Source of the DNA: Verrucomicrobiaceae bacterium
GTDB lineage: Bacteria; Verrucomicrobiota; Verrucomicrobiia; Verrucomicrobiales; Verrucomicrobiaceae
NCBI GenBank assembly: GCA_016795465.1
Contig: JAEUHK010000094.1
Location: 1 to 64,000, forward strand
Reading direction: 5' to 3'
Length of the DNA: 64,000 bases
The notes below the pieces were generated by a model. That model did not search any database. It was not told where the DNA came from and saw nothing but the letters and a program-made list of their open reading frames with translations. A program made the position numbers and the translations under genes. The first letter of the stretch is position 1. The number at the start of each line of letters is the position of its first letter. Below are positions 24,398 to 35,675 of this stretch, in pieces.

Positions 24398-25393
24398 ATG
24401 GCATCCCTCCTCATCATCGGCTGCGGCAGCATCGGCGAGCGGCATCTGCGCTGCTTTCAAAAGACTGGCCGCTGCACGGTCACTGCCTGCGATACGAATC
24501 CCGCGCTGCTCGCCGCGATGCGGGAACGCTACGACGCGGCAGGCTTTGCCACGCTGGATGAAGCTCTCGCGGCCTCCGGCTATGATGCGGCGGTGATCTG
24601 CACGCCGGCGCATCTGCATTTGCCGATGGCGAAGCGGCTGCTCGGACACGGACTGCATGTCTTCATCGAAAAACCGCTCGCGATTGATGAGGCGCTCGTG
24701 TCGGAGGTGCGTGCGGCCATCGCTGCGGCGAATCGTTTTGTCGCGGTGGCGTATGTGTACCATCTCATGCCGTGGATTCAGCAGGCGCGGGCGTTCTTGC
24801 AGACGGGTCAAATCGGTCGCGTGCTCCAGGCCACCTCCGTCTCCGGCCAGCACTTCCCCACCTTTCGTCCGGCCTATCGCGAGATCTACTACACACGCCG
24901 CGAGACTGGCGGCGGCGTGATCCAGGATGCGCTCACGCACCTCGCGAATGCCGTCGAGTGGCTGCTCGGGCCTTGCACGCGGGTGTATTGCGATGCGGCG
25001 CATCAGGCGCTCGAAGGCGTCACCATTGAAGACACCGTGAACGTCACCGCCCGTCATGGCGCGGTGATGGTCAGTTACGCGATGACGCAGTTCCAGGCGC
25101 CGAACGAAAACACGCTCCACATTCACGGCGAGCACGGCAGCGTGAAGATCGAAGGCCATCTCCAGCGCTGGGGCCTGCTCAGGCACGGCGAGAAAGACTG
25201 GACCTGGCATGTCACGCCACCGCTGGAGCGTGACGACCTCTTCATCGCCCAGGCAAACGCCTTCCTCGACGGCATGGAAGGCCGCCCCAATCCGCTCTGC
25301 ACCTTCGAGGAGGCCGTGCAGACCCTCCGTTTCAACCTCGCCGCCCTCCGCTCCTCCGACACCGGCACCGCCATCGACATCCACTGCGCATGA
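24398..25393 (+). CDS. Gfo/Idh/MocA family oxidoreductase
   Basis: An NAD(P)-dependent oxidoreductase of 331 residues acting on an unknown sugar-like substrate. It has the N-terminal Rossmann motif IIGCGSIGERHLRCF (about residues 5-19), a DTNPA acidic strand end, AAVICTPAHLH, and the family motif EKPLA near 90. The C-terminal alpha/beta substrate domain contains GGGVIQDALTHLANAVEWLLG. There is no signal peptide, unlike many planctomycete/verrucomicrobial relatives. The stop overlaps the start of a second family member (ATGA), so the two probably act in one pathway. Confidence 0.9.
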   Translation: MASLLIIGCGSIGERHLRCFQKTGRCTVTACDTNPALLAAMRERYDAAGFATLDEALAASGYDAAVICTPAHLHLPMAKRLLGHGLHVFIEKPLAIDEALVSEVRAAIAAANRFVAVAYVYHLMPWIQQARAFLQTGQIGRVLQATSVSGQHFPTFRPAYREIYYTRRETGGGVIQDALTHLANAVEWLLGPCTRVYCDAAHQALEGVTIEDTVNVTARHGAVMVSYAMTQFQAPNENTLHIHGEHGSVKIEGHLQRWGLLRHGEKDWTWHVTPPLERDDLFIAQANAFLDGMEGRPNPLCTFEEAVQTLRFNLAALRSSDTGTAIDIHCA

Positions 25394-26373
25394 ACCACCG
25401 CGAACCGGAAACCGAGAACCGAGAACCGAGAACGGCGAACCGAGAACTCCGCCTCGCCATGCTCGGCATGATCGAAGGAAACGGCCATCCGTATTCCTGG
25501 AGCGGCATCATCAATGGCTACAACCCCGCCGAGATGGCGAAGTGCCCTTACGCCGGCATTCCGATCTACATGGGCAGGCAACCGCTCGACTCCGTGCGCA
25601 TCCCCGGTGCCCGCGTGACGCACATCTGGTGCGATGATCCCGCCGATGCGCCGAAGGTGGCCGCGGCAAGCCTCATCGAGCATGTCGTCGAAAAACCGGA
25701 GGACGTGATCGGCCACGTCGATGCCGCGGTGATCGCCACCGATGATGGCACCGATCATGTGCGGCGTGCGCGACCCTTTGTGGAGGCCGGGTTGCCCGTT
25801 TTCATCGACAAGCCGATGGCCACCACCCTCCCAGAGCTGCGCCAGATGGTGCAGTGGCATCGCGAGGGCCGCGTGCTGCTTTCCACCAGCGGCATGCGCT
25901 ATGCCCCGGAGATGCGTGCGGACTTCTCCGCGCTCGGCGAGCTGCGGTGGATCACCAGCTTCACCTGCAAGACCTGGGAACGCTACGGCATCCATGCGCT
26001 GGAGGCCGTCGAGCCGCTGCTCGGCCCTGGTTTCCTCACCGTGCAGGCCCACAGCGATGCCGGTGGCGATGTCATGCACCTCACGCATCGCAGCGGTGTC
26101 AAAGTCACCCTCGGGGCGCTGCACGACGCGTATGGCAGCTTCGGCGCCGTGCATCTCTACGGCACGAAAGGCGATCTCGCCGTGAAGCTCACCGATACCT
26201 ACCACGCCTTCCGCGGCCAGCTCGTGGCCTTCATCGACATGCTCCGCACCGGCGAGCGTCCGCTGCCCTTCGACGAAACCGTCGAACTCATGGCTGTGAT
26301 CATCGGCGGCATCCGCAGCCGCGAGCAGGGCGGTGTGGAGGTTTCGATTCAGGAGGTGCTGTCGGAGGTTTGA
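25390..26373 (+). CDS. Gfo/Idh/MocA family oxidoreductase, second
   Basis: A 327-residue relative of the gene before it. The Rossmann region is of the variant type MLGMIEGNGHPYSWSGII with NGYNP after it. The cofactor motif is IDKPMAT near residue 140, followed by SGMRYAPEM. The first 23 residues (MNHREPETENREPRTANREL) are encoded by a tandem word repeat and look unlike any folded N-terminus. The domain itself begins at Leu22 or so, so ATG 25459 is a possible alternative start, although the annotated ATG gives the ATGA overlap with the upstream gene. Confidence 0.87.
   Translation: MNHREPETENREPRTANRELRLAMLGMIEGNGHPYSWSGIINGYNPAEMAKCPYAGIPIYMGRQPLDSVRIPGARVTHIWCDDPADAPKVAAASLIEHVVEKPEDVIGHVDAAVIATDDGTDHVRRARPFVEAGLPVFIDKPMATTLPELRQMVQWHREGRVLLSTSGMRYAPEMRADFSALGELRWITSFTCKTWERYGIHALEAVEPLLGPGFLTVQAHSDAGGDVMHLTHRSGVKVTLGALHDAYGSFGAVHLYGTKGDLAVKLTDTYHAFRGQLVAFIDMLRTGERPLPFDETVELMAVIIGGIRSREQGGVEVSIQEVLSEV
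25401..25447. repeat. GAACCGA word repeat at a gene junction
   Basis: About 47 nt of near-tandem CGAGAACCGAGAACC units sit at the start of the second Gfo/Idh/MocA gene and encode its odd N-terminal Arg/Glu/Pro/Asn-rich residues. Confidence 0.75.
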
Positions 26374-26493
26374 GGGCTGGCGGATGGCCAGTAATAGAGG
26401 CCCTCCAGCCGCACATAACCTCCCGGATGAGCTGACAGCGAGCGAGAGGAGTCGATGAAACCACAGATGTAGCTGTTGCCTGCATGCGATCTG

Positions 26494-26733
26494 TCAGGCG
26501 TCCGTGGTCGGTTCAAAGAGAGCTATCTGCTGGTCTTTATCGAATAGGTGCCAAGCGTTTGACTGTCCCGACTCGGCAGAGGTAAACCAGTATCTTGTCA
26601 CCCCCTCGTGGGGGGAATAGCCGCTGGCGGCGAAGATCACAAGTTCTCCAGCGTGAAACGAGTGATTCAGAAATGTGTAATCCCGGGTTACTCGGTATTG
26701 ATTCCCAATCTGAAACGTAGGTGAGGTCTGCAT
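26494..26733 (-). CDS. DUF3601-like small protein
   Basis: A 79-residue protein with no signal or membrane helix. NQYRVTRDYTFLNHSFHAGE, then LVIFAASGYSPHEGVTRYWF, and WHLFDKD are like the DUF3601 family, a small beta-rich domain of unknown function. It lies in an AT-richer stretch, on the same strand as the HEPN-motif gene 138 nt upstream of it. The family call is by pattern and not certain. The 120-nt gap before it (26374-26493) shows nothing else. Confidence 0.6.
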   Translation of the reverse strand: MQTSPTFQIGNQYRVTRDYTFLNHSFHAGELVIFAASGYSPHEGVTRYWFTSAESGQSNAWHLFDKDQQIALFEPTTDA

Positions 26734-26871
26734 GGGGACACGGGAGCGCTTGAAGAAGGCTGAGGTCTAAGCTGTAGCGACGACGAGCGCAAGACTCCAC
26801 TGACACGACAGACTGTCACGAGCCGTTGCTTCCAGTGTTTTGGTCGGCTCTTGCTGTGGCTTTAAACGTGC

Positions 26872-27576
26872 TCATGAGGTGGGGCATATGTGGTCAGCCA
26901 TGTCTTTAAACAGACCCAGATAATGCAGAAAAAAAGGCTGCATTGAGGTTCCTGCTCCAAAGCACTTCGTAGACTTATGCACCAACAACTGACCCGGACT
27001 GTAACCCTGCGGCAAAACATCAGAGGGCTGTAGTCCCAAGTGGGACTTTGCAAGAGTGACAAACTCACTCCGAACCTTGGGCGATGAATGCGCCACTCGA
27101 TTACGAATCCTCGTAGCGTCCAGCAGGCGGTCGCGGCTTAGACGGGGAACTGTGGCAAAAGGCTCGCCATCTGTGAAGTATAGTCTGGCTCGATCAATTA
27201 TGTCACCCCATGAGGTCCAACTCATAAAATGGCTCTCTATCTGATACTTCGGATTCCCTGAAGCCAACTGATAGGCATGTGCTAACGAATCGGCGGCACC
27301 GATCCGAAGGACTGGCGACCAACCGCTCGGTGAGGCAGCTCCCATCATGTAGCGAACAAAACAAGCTTCGATGAAATCCTCCCAAGCTATGACCATCTGC
27401 AAAAAGGCCAACCCAACTATCCTGCGCGCCTGTCCGGGCACTAGTGTCTCATAGCCATTTATCGAGTCCCAAGTTCCCTCGGCGTGCTCTTGAACGGTGA
27501 CGAATAAATCTCCTGCACTCTGAAGGGAATCATCAAGCCGCTTCCGGACGGTTTTGAGAGCTGGTTTGTTGGGCAT
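26872..27576 (-). CDS. HEPN-motif protein, possible RNase
   Basis: A 234-residue, mostly helical soluble protein. Its best mark is RIRNRVAHSS, which contains RN-x3-H (Arg158, Asn159, His163), the Rx4-6H motif of HEPN ribonucleases. A helix with AWEDFIEACFVRYMMG (about 64-79) fits the HEPN pattern seen in MAE_28990/RiboL-PSP-like groups. Many HEPN proteins work in toxin-antitoxin or abortive infection systems. Base composition is clearly more AT-rich than the flanking genes, a sign of transfer. No nucleotidyltransferase antitoxin is next to it. The 272-nt gap to the next gene shows nothing recognisable. Confidence 0.6.
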   Translation of the reverse strand: MPNKPALKTVRKRLDDSLQSAGDLFVTVQEHAEGTWDSINGYETLVPGQARRIVGLAFLQMVIAWEDFIEACFVRYMMGAASPSGWSPVLRIGAADSLAHAYQLASGNPKYQIESHFMSWTSWGDIIDRARLYFTDGEPFATVPRLSRDRLLDATRIRNRVAHSSPKVRSEFVTLAKSHLGLQPSDVLPQGYSPGQLLVHKSTKCFGAGTSMQPFFLHYLGLFKDMADHICPTS

Positions 27577-27848
27577 CGTGTTGCATTGGTTGGGCTAGTA
27601 TCCCAACTCCATTGTGGGTGAATCAGCTTCGCACACAGCGTCGTGGTCTTTAAGAGTAGCTTTTGAGGTCAATAGGGAGTCACAAACCAAGCGAAGGATT
27701 TTGTGAAGGCACCAATTGCAGCAAAACCCTGCCCGAAGGTCAAGCCTTGGATGCGGCGGTTGAGTCCCCACGCATCGGATCGCTTCCCGTCGCATTTCCC
27801 CAGACGAAAACTCGCACGACCTGATTGCTGTGCGATGGATGGATGCTC

Positions 27849-30335
<2,487 letters not shown>

Positions 30336-30358
30336 CGGCTGGCATCCGTCGAAGCAAA

Positions 30359-30479
30359 GTAGCCATCTCGCTCCGCGAGATGAGCAAAAGGCTTTCGTTG
30401 GCAGCCAGGATTACAGAAGACAGTGAATCTTTAGGGGATGCCAAGCGTCCTGCTCATCTCGACGGAGCGAGATGGCTAC
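30359..30479. repeat. Inverted pair of GTAGCCATCTCGCTCCG repeats
   Basis: Copies at 30359-30386 and 30451-30479 are inverted, differing by a single-base indel over 28-29 nt. Each copy is itself partly palindromic (CATCTCG/CGAGATG). They fill much of the 287-nt gap before the zeta-toxin-like gene. The remaining stretch (30480-30622) holds no supported gene. Confidence 0.85.
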
Positions 30480-30622
30480 CGTGCTGGCGCGTCATCGGTG
30501 CCTCCGGATGGTCTTAAACGCGCCCGGTCGGTGAAGGGCAACGCCGAGTTTTCAAACACGGCCCCGGATAGACCGGGTGAGAGGCAATTTGCTTCGCCGA
30601 GGTTTTGATGGACGTATGAACC

Positions 30623-31300
30623 ATGAAACCGGCCCTCTACATTCTCGGCGGCTGCAACGGCGCAGGCAAAAGCACGCTCGCACGTCGCTTGCTGCCCATG
30701 CTCGGCATTCATCGTTTCCTCAACGCGGATGAGATCGCGAAAGGCCTTTCGCCGGTCGATCCATCACTCGCGGCCTTCAAAGCGGGGCGTTTGCTGATCG
30801 AGGAAGCTCGCGAACTGATCGCCGCGGGCTCAAGCTTCGCCATCGAGTCCACGTTGAGTGGCCGCACCTATCTCAGCATGATCCGCGAGGCCAAGGAGCG
30901 GGGCTTTCGCTTTGTCCTGCACTACATCCTGATCGAGTCGGGCTCCCAAGCAGTGAACCGCGTGGCACTCCGGGTTACCCATGGAGGTCATCATGTGCCC
31001 GAAGAAGACGTGCGCCGCCGTTTTGACCGCAGCCGGAAGCACTTCGTGGAGGATTATGTGCCCCTTGCGGACGACACTTCTCATCGAATCGAAGACCTCC
31101 ACGACCTCATGAACACAAACCGCCTCATGGAGCAGCCTGTCATCACGGACACCAAGGAAATGGTGCGTCTCGGTCTGGAAGCCAGCCGCCTCGTCACAGA
31201 GGAGATGCTCGATTTCTACCGCCGCATGGACATCAAGGTGACGCCGCAGATGACCCTCGCCGAGCCGGAGACGCAGCAAAAGCCGCTCATCTACCGCTGA
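30623..31300 (+). CDS. Zeta-toxin-like P-loop kinase
   Basis: A 225-residue P-loop protein of the zeta toxin/AAA_33 type. Walker A is GGCNGAGKST (9-18) and a Walker B-like acidic residue follows in FLNADEIAKGLSP. SFAIESTLSGRTYLSM is typical of the family, and HVPEEDVRRRFDRSRKHF forms the lid region. True zeta toxins phosphorylate UDP-GlcNAc, but many chromosomal relatives have other small-molecule or unknown targets. No antitoxin (epsilon) gene is adjacent. So function as a toxin is not shown. Confidence 0.82.
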   Translation: MKPALYILGGCNGAGKSTLARRLLPMLGIHRFLNADEIAKGLSPVDPSLAAFKAGRLLIEEARELIAAGSSFAIESTLSGRTYLSMIREAKERGFRFVLHYILIESGSQAVNRVALRVTHGGHHVPEEDVRRRFDRSRKHFVEDYVPLADDTSHRIEDLHDLMNTNRLMEQPVITDTKEMVRLGLEASRLVTEEMLDFYRRMDIKVTPQMTLAEPETQQKPLIYR

Positions 31301-31392
31301 GCAAGTGAAGCGGGCACTCTTGCCCACCTAAGCTCGGCTGGTTTGTCCGCGAGACCACGGGAGAAGCGGCCCGGGGCTGCGTTTAGGAGGGC

Positions 31393-32781
31393 ATGAGACA
31401 TCTCCTTCTCTCGATCCTCTGCCCTCTGCTCGCCTCCGCCGCCACGCCTCTCGATCTCGGCACGCGCTGGGAGTTGTTCGTCGATGACTTCCTTGTCGCC
31501 AAAAATGACGGCCTTGCCTTGAAGCTGCATGAGCCGGTGCGGCGCGAGATCGTGCTCACCACCGACAAACCGTGGGAAGGACCGACCTGCGGCTACTTCT
31601 CCGCGATTCAAGATGGCAAAAAGGTGCGTCTCTATTACCGTGGCTCGGCGGGGGGCAGTGATCACAGCGATGCGCAGGTCACCTGCTTCGTCGAAAGCGA
31701 GGACGGCATTCATTTCACGCGACCAAAGCTCGGTTTGATCGAAGCGGGCGGCACGAAGGACAACAACGTGATCTGGCGCGGCGTCGAGTCGCACAACTTC
31801 GCGCCGTTTCTCGATGCAAATCCGAACGCGAAGCCTGCGGAGCGCTACAAGGCCCTCGGCGGCGTGAAGCAACCGGGCAAGAACTGGCATCAAGGCGAGA
31901 CACCGGGCGGTTTGTATGCCTTTGCGTCGCCGGACGGCATTCATTGGAAAAAGATGCAGGATACGCCGGTGATCACCAAAGGTGCCTTTGACTCGCAAAA
32001 CCTCGCGTTCTGGGACTCGACGCGAAATCGCTACGCGAGCTTCAGCCGCATCTTCACGAACAAGGTCCGCGCCATTCAGAGCATGACCTCGACGGACTTC
32101 CTGAGCTGGAGTGACGGCGTGGCGCATCAATACGCCGAGGGCGTGCCCTTCGAGCACTTCTACACCAGCGCCACCGTCCCCTGCCCGACCGCGCCGCATC
32201 TGTTTCTGTCGTTTCCCAAACGCTTCGCCACCTCGCGTGAGAAGGTGAAAGGCCACGTCGGCGGCAAAGGCGTGAGCGATGCCGTTTTCATGAGCAGCCG
32301 CGATGGCACGCACTGGGATCGCCCCTTCCTTGAAGCCTGGGTGCGTCCCGGTCCCGATCTCCAAAACTGGACCGAGCGCAGCAACATGACCGCCTGCGGC
32401 ATCTACGATCCCGGCGACGGCGAATGGTCGCTCTACATTTCTGAGCACTACCGCCATCCCGACCATCGCATCCGCCGCCTCACCGTGCGCAAACAGGGCT
32501 TCGCCTCGATGCACGCCGACGCGAAAGGCGGCAGCTTCACGACGAAGCCGATCAAAGTCACCGGCTCCAAGCTCCTCCTCAACTCCGCCACCTCCGCCAC
32601 CGGCTCGCTGGTGATCGAAGCCCTCGATGAAACCGGTGCCGTCGCCGCCAAATCCGCCGAAATCTACGGCGATGAGTTTGAAGCGAACGTGCTCGACACC
32701 TCCAAACTCATCGGAAAGACCGTGACACTCCGCGTGACCATGAAGGACGCGGATTTGTATGCTTGGAGGTTCGCAGACTGA
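31393..32781 (+). CDS. Secreted beta-propeller glycosidase-like protein
   Basis: A 462-residue secreted protein with a signal peptide (MRHLLLSILCPLLASAA). The repeats EDGIHFTRPKLGL, SPDGIHWKKMQ and SRDGTHWDRPFLEAW are like the blades of five-bladed GH32/GH43-type propellers common in Planctomycetes and Verrucomicrobia. A C-terminal beta-sandwich of about 100 residues follows (SKLLLNSATSATGSLVIE). Catalytic residues are not clear, so activity is unknown. It resembles the later gene at 55342, which is similar in size and layout. An imperfect palindrome and a sialidase gene follow. Confidence 0.75.
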   Translation: MRHLLLSILCPLLASAATPLDLGTRWELFVDDFLVAKNDGLALKLHEPVRREIVLTTDKPWEGPTCGYFSAIQDGKKVRLYYRGSAGGSDHSDAQVTCFVESEDGIHFTRPKLGLIEAGGTKDNNVIWRGVESHNFAPFLDANPNAKPAERYKALGGVKQPGKNWHQGETPGGLYAFASPDGIHWKKMQDTPVITKGAFDSQNLAFWDSTRNRYASFSRIFTNKVRAIQSMTSTDFLSWSDGVAHQYAEGVPFEHFYTSATVPCPTAPHLFLSFPKRFATSREKVKGHVGGKGVSDAVFMSSRDGTHWDRPFLEAWVRPGPDLQNWTERSNMTACGIYDPGDGEWSLYISEHYRHPDHRIRRLTVRKQGFASMHADAKGGSFTTKPIKVTGSKLLLNSATSATGSLVIEALDETGAVAAKSAEIYGDEFEANVLDTSKLIGKTVTLRVTMKDADLYAWRFAD

Positions 32782-32782
32782 G

Positions 32783-32845
32783 GTTGGAGTCCAGCCTTTA
32801 GGCGACTCTCAACGCTCACACATCGGCTAAAGCCTACACTCCAAC
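32783..32845. repeat. Imperfect inverted repeat between secreted enzyme genes
   Basis: Arms at 32783-32804 and 32824-32845 (22 nt, 4 mismatches; GTTGGAGT...TTTAGGCG type) flank a 19-nt loop directly after the propeller gene stop. It could act as a transcript hairpin, but there is no T-run, so it is listed as a repeat. Confidence 0.7.
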
Positions 32846-32858
32846 TCACCATTCGATC

Positions 32859-33914
32859 ATGAAAACACTCATCGCCGTCCTCGCCCTCAGCTCGACGCTC
32901 GTCGCACAAGACATCCAGCGCCTCATCGCCATCGACAACGTCTGCGCGTGGCCGAACCTCACGCTGCTCCCAGACGGCAGCATCAATACGACCATCTTCG
33001 GTCAACCGAGCCACGGACAAATGGAGGGAGCTGCTGAGTGCTGGAACAGCCCCGACGGGCAGTTTTGGACGAAGCGCGGCATCCCCGCGCCAAACGAGCC
33101 GCACACGAATCGCATGAACGTCGCCACCGGACTCGCCAAGAACGGCGACCTGCTCGTGCTCTGCTCCGGCTGGACCGATGTGAAGCAGCCGCAGCGACCG
33201 AAACAGCCCGTTTTCCGCGATGACATCCTCTCCAACTGGGTCTGCCGCAGCAGCGACGGCGGCAAAACGTGGTCGCAGATCAAAGAGTTCCCCGCCCCCG
33301 ATGCTGGCTGGACGCATTACATCCCGTTTGGCGACATCAAACATGGCGACGACGGCGCCTTGCACGTCTCGTGCTACGGCGGCGAGTTCACCGATCCCAC
33401 CAAGAGCACCAAGACCAAAGGCTACCGCTCCTGGCACTTCCGCAGCGATGACGATGGCCAAACATGGAAGCGCACCGGCACGATCAGCCCGAAGAGCAAC
33501 GAAACCACCCTCCTCCACCTCGGCGGCAAGCGCTGGATGGCTGCGGCGCGTGAGACCGGCATGGATCTCTTCATTTCTGAAGACGACGGCGTGACGTGGG
33601 GCGAGCCGAATCGCGTCACCGCCAAAAACGAGATCAACGGTCACCTCCTCCGCCTTGCGGATGGACGCATCCTGCTCGCCTACGGCAGTCGCATCAAAGG
33701 GCAGACCGGTGTGCTCGCCAAGATCACCGCCGACGAAGGCAAAACATGGACCGAGCCCGTGCGCCTCGCGAACACGCTGGAGTCCGATTGCGGCTACCCC
33801 AGCACCGTGCAGCGTGCCGATGGCAAGCTCGTCACCGCCTGGTATTCCAAAGCCAGCGAGAACCACCAGCGCTATCACATGGGCGTGGCGATTTGGGACG
33901 CTCCCAAGCCGTAA
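32859..33914 (+). CDS. Secreted sialidase/BNR-repeat protein
   Basis: A 351-residue secreted protein with a short signal peptide (MKTLIAVLALSSTLVAQ) and a six-bladed sialidase-like propeller. Four Asp-box motifs are visible: SSDGGKTWSQ, SDDDGQTWKR, SEDDGVTWGE and TADEGKTWTE. The Arg triad of true sialidases cannot be assigned with confidence, so it may act on other glycans. The gene is convergent with an esterase, with 6 nt between stops, and follows a propeller glycosidase-like gene. Confidence 0.82.
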   Translation: MKTLIAVLALSSTLVAQDIQRLIAIDNVCAWPNLTLLPDGSINTTIFGQPSHGQMEGAAECWNSPDGQFWTKRGIPAPNEPHTNRMNVATGLAKNGDLLVLCSGWTDVKQPQRPKQPVFRDDILSNWVCRSSDGGKTWSQIKEFPAPDAGWTHYIPFGDIKHGDDGALHVSCYGGEFTDPTKSTKTKGYRSWHFRSDDDGQTWKRTGTISPKSNETTLLHLGGKRWMAAARETGMDLFISEDDGVTWGEPNRVTAKNEINGHLLRLADGRILLAYGSRIKGQTGVLAKITADEGKTWTEPVRLANTLESDCGYPSTVQRADGKLVTAWYSKASENHQRYHMGVAIWDAPKP

Positions 33915-33920
33915 AGCAGC

Positions 33921-35612
33921 CTACCTGGCCTGATACCCCTTCCACAGCCACTCCAGCGCCTGCGGCAGGATCTGTGACCGCGCAGGGCCGAGGCCGTGAC
34001 CGGCATTCAGGCAATAGACATACTGATACGGATAGCCTTTGGCCTTCAGCACCTTTGCCATGCGGTGATTCGCCTCCACCCAGTCGTGCATGTCGTCACG
34101 CATGACGTTCGGATTGAGCAGATCGCGATCTCCCACGGCCAGATAGATGCGCAGCGGCTTCTTGGGGCTCTCCGGGATGAGTTTGTTGTGAAAACCCCAT
34201 GCGCCGTCCGGCGTCTCGGGATTGAAAGGCCACTGCTGGTTCACAAAGGTGCCTGAGGTGGTCAGCACGCGATGATACAAATCGGTGCGATACCACGCCA
34301 TCGCCAGCGCACAGGATCCGCCGGAGCTGCTGCCCATCGTGGCGCGGCCTTCGGGGTCTTTGGTGAGTTTCACGCCCGCGTTCTTTTCCACCAGCGGCAG
34401 CACCTCGTTCTCGATGAACTCCGCATACAGACCGGACATCGTGTCATACTCACGACCGCGCTCATGCCCCTGCGCATCGCCACCGCCGCTGGAGATCTGG
34501 ATCAGGATCTGCACCGGCACGCGTTTCTGCGCGATGAGGTTGTTCAGGATGTTCGGCATCATCATGTCTGGCTTTCCGCGAGGTCCGTCATGGCCGACGA
34601 GGAAGGGAGCCTCCGTGCCCGCGACGTATTGCGCCGGCACATAGACCGTCACGAAGCGCTGGTAGTCGATGGGATGCGTCTCGACGATGAGCGTCTTCGG
34701 GTTGTTCGGGTCCACCGTGCCGAAAACATCCCGCGCGATGCCGGGGGTGAAGAGCTTGCAGTCCTTCGACTCGATCACGAACTGCATCACCTTCCCCCGC
34801 GGCACGCCTTCCACCACCTTCGTCTCCGGCGCAGCGACATAGTCCGGCCCGATGACGAAGTCGCCATCGACATCCGCCGGTGCATTCACGCCCGGCTTGC
34901 CATCAAGTCGCGTGAACTTTGGTGCCGTCGGTGCATCAAAAGGCCGCGTGGGCGGCTGCGGACGCTCCGCTTTATTCTCCTTGGCCTTCTGGACGACATT
35001 CACGACATCGAGCTGGATAAACTGCCCGTTGAACGGCTTCGGTGCGGGAGCCACGTCGGGCACAACAAGCTTCGAGAAGTTGGTGATCATGTGCCCGTTC
35101 TGACCATCGCCGTGAAGCGTGAGCGTGGCACCGCCGTCGATCTCGATGGTCGCGGTGTAGTCGATGGTGAAGATGCGGTGGCCGACCTTGTCATCGCGAT
35201 TGAAGAAAAAGTGCTGCGCCGGTGACGACACGCTGAGTTGGTAGATGTTGTAGGTCTTGTTGTTCGGCACGCCGCCGATGTAGAAGCGTTCGCCGACCTG
35301 CTGGCCATCCTTGTACATCATCGGCTCCACCACGCCGCGCACACGCAGAGTCACTTGGTAGCGCTTGCCTGCCTCGCCGCCGAAGGTCTTCACGTCAGTA
35401 AACTTGTCGTTCGTCTTCGGATCATCCGTCATGCGGGCGGAGATGCCGTCCGCGCCGGGCTTCGGATTCTCCGGCATCGGATCGCGGCACGGAAACTCGA
35501 AGCGATAGCCATCCAAGGCGGCAGCCACCTTTTTCAAATCGTCCACCGCACGGGTGAGTGGCGTGAACAAAGACAGGACAGCGAGGCCGGAGAGGAGATG
35601 CAGACGATTCAT
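33921..35612 (-). CDS. Secreted esterase of the enterochelin/feruloyl esterase type
   Basis: A 563-residue secreted alpha/beta hydrolase. It has a signal peptide to about residue 22 and a long N-terminal beta-rich domain of about 40-210 (KTFGGEAGKRYQVTLRVRG). An esterase_D/PHB-type domain follows, with QRFVTVYVPAQYVAGTEAP, nucleophile Ser in ATMGSSSGGS near residue 430, an acid in AVGDRDLLNP, and His in LNAGHGLG near 540. Substrate is unknown; the context of secreted glycan enzymes fits deacetylation or deferuloylation of plant or algal polymers. Confidence 0.82.
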   Translation of the reverse strand: MNRLHLLSGLAVLSLFTPLTRAVDDLKKVAAALDGYRFEFPCRDPMPENPKPGADGISARMTDDPKTNDKFTDVKTFGGEAGKRYQVTLRVRGVVEPMMYKDGQQVGERFYIGGVPNNKTYNIYQLSVSSPAQHFFFNRDDKVGHRIFTIDYTATIEIDGGATLTLHGDGQNGHMITNFSKLVVPDVAPAPKPFNGQFIQLDVVNVVQKAKENKAERPQPPTRPFDAPTAPKFTRLDGKPGVNAPADVDGDFVIGPDYVAAPETKVVEGVPRGKVMQFVIESKDCKLFTPGIARDVFGTVDPNNPKTLIVETHPIDYQRFVTVYVPAQYVAGTEAPFLVGHDGPRGKPDMMMPNILNNLIAQKRVPVQILIQISSGGGDAQGHERGREYDTMSGLYAEFIENEVLPLVEKNAGVKLTKDPEGRATMGSSSGGSCALAMAWYRTDLYHRVLTTSGTFVNQQWPFNPETPDGAWGFHNKLIPESPKKPLRIYLAVGDRDLLNPNVMRDDMHDWVEANHRMAKVLKAKGYPYQYVYCLNAGHGLGPARSQILPQALEWLWKGYQAR

Positions 35613-35675
35613 GATGGAGGGCGGATGAAACGGCGGAAGTTCACCGTGCTTGCCGGTTTTGTGATCGCTCGAGAA

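Noticed and set aside
25401..25447. Possible CRISPR or satellite array
   Set aside because: The units are short (about 9 nt), imperfect and without spacers.
30476..30712. Possible antitoxin gene beside the zeta-toxin-like gene
   Set aside because: The frame is on the opposite strand and overlaps the start of the kinase gene; composition is not protein-like.
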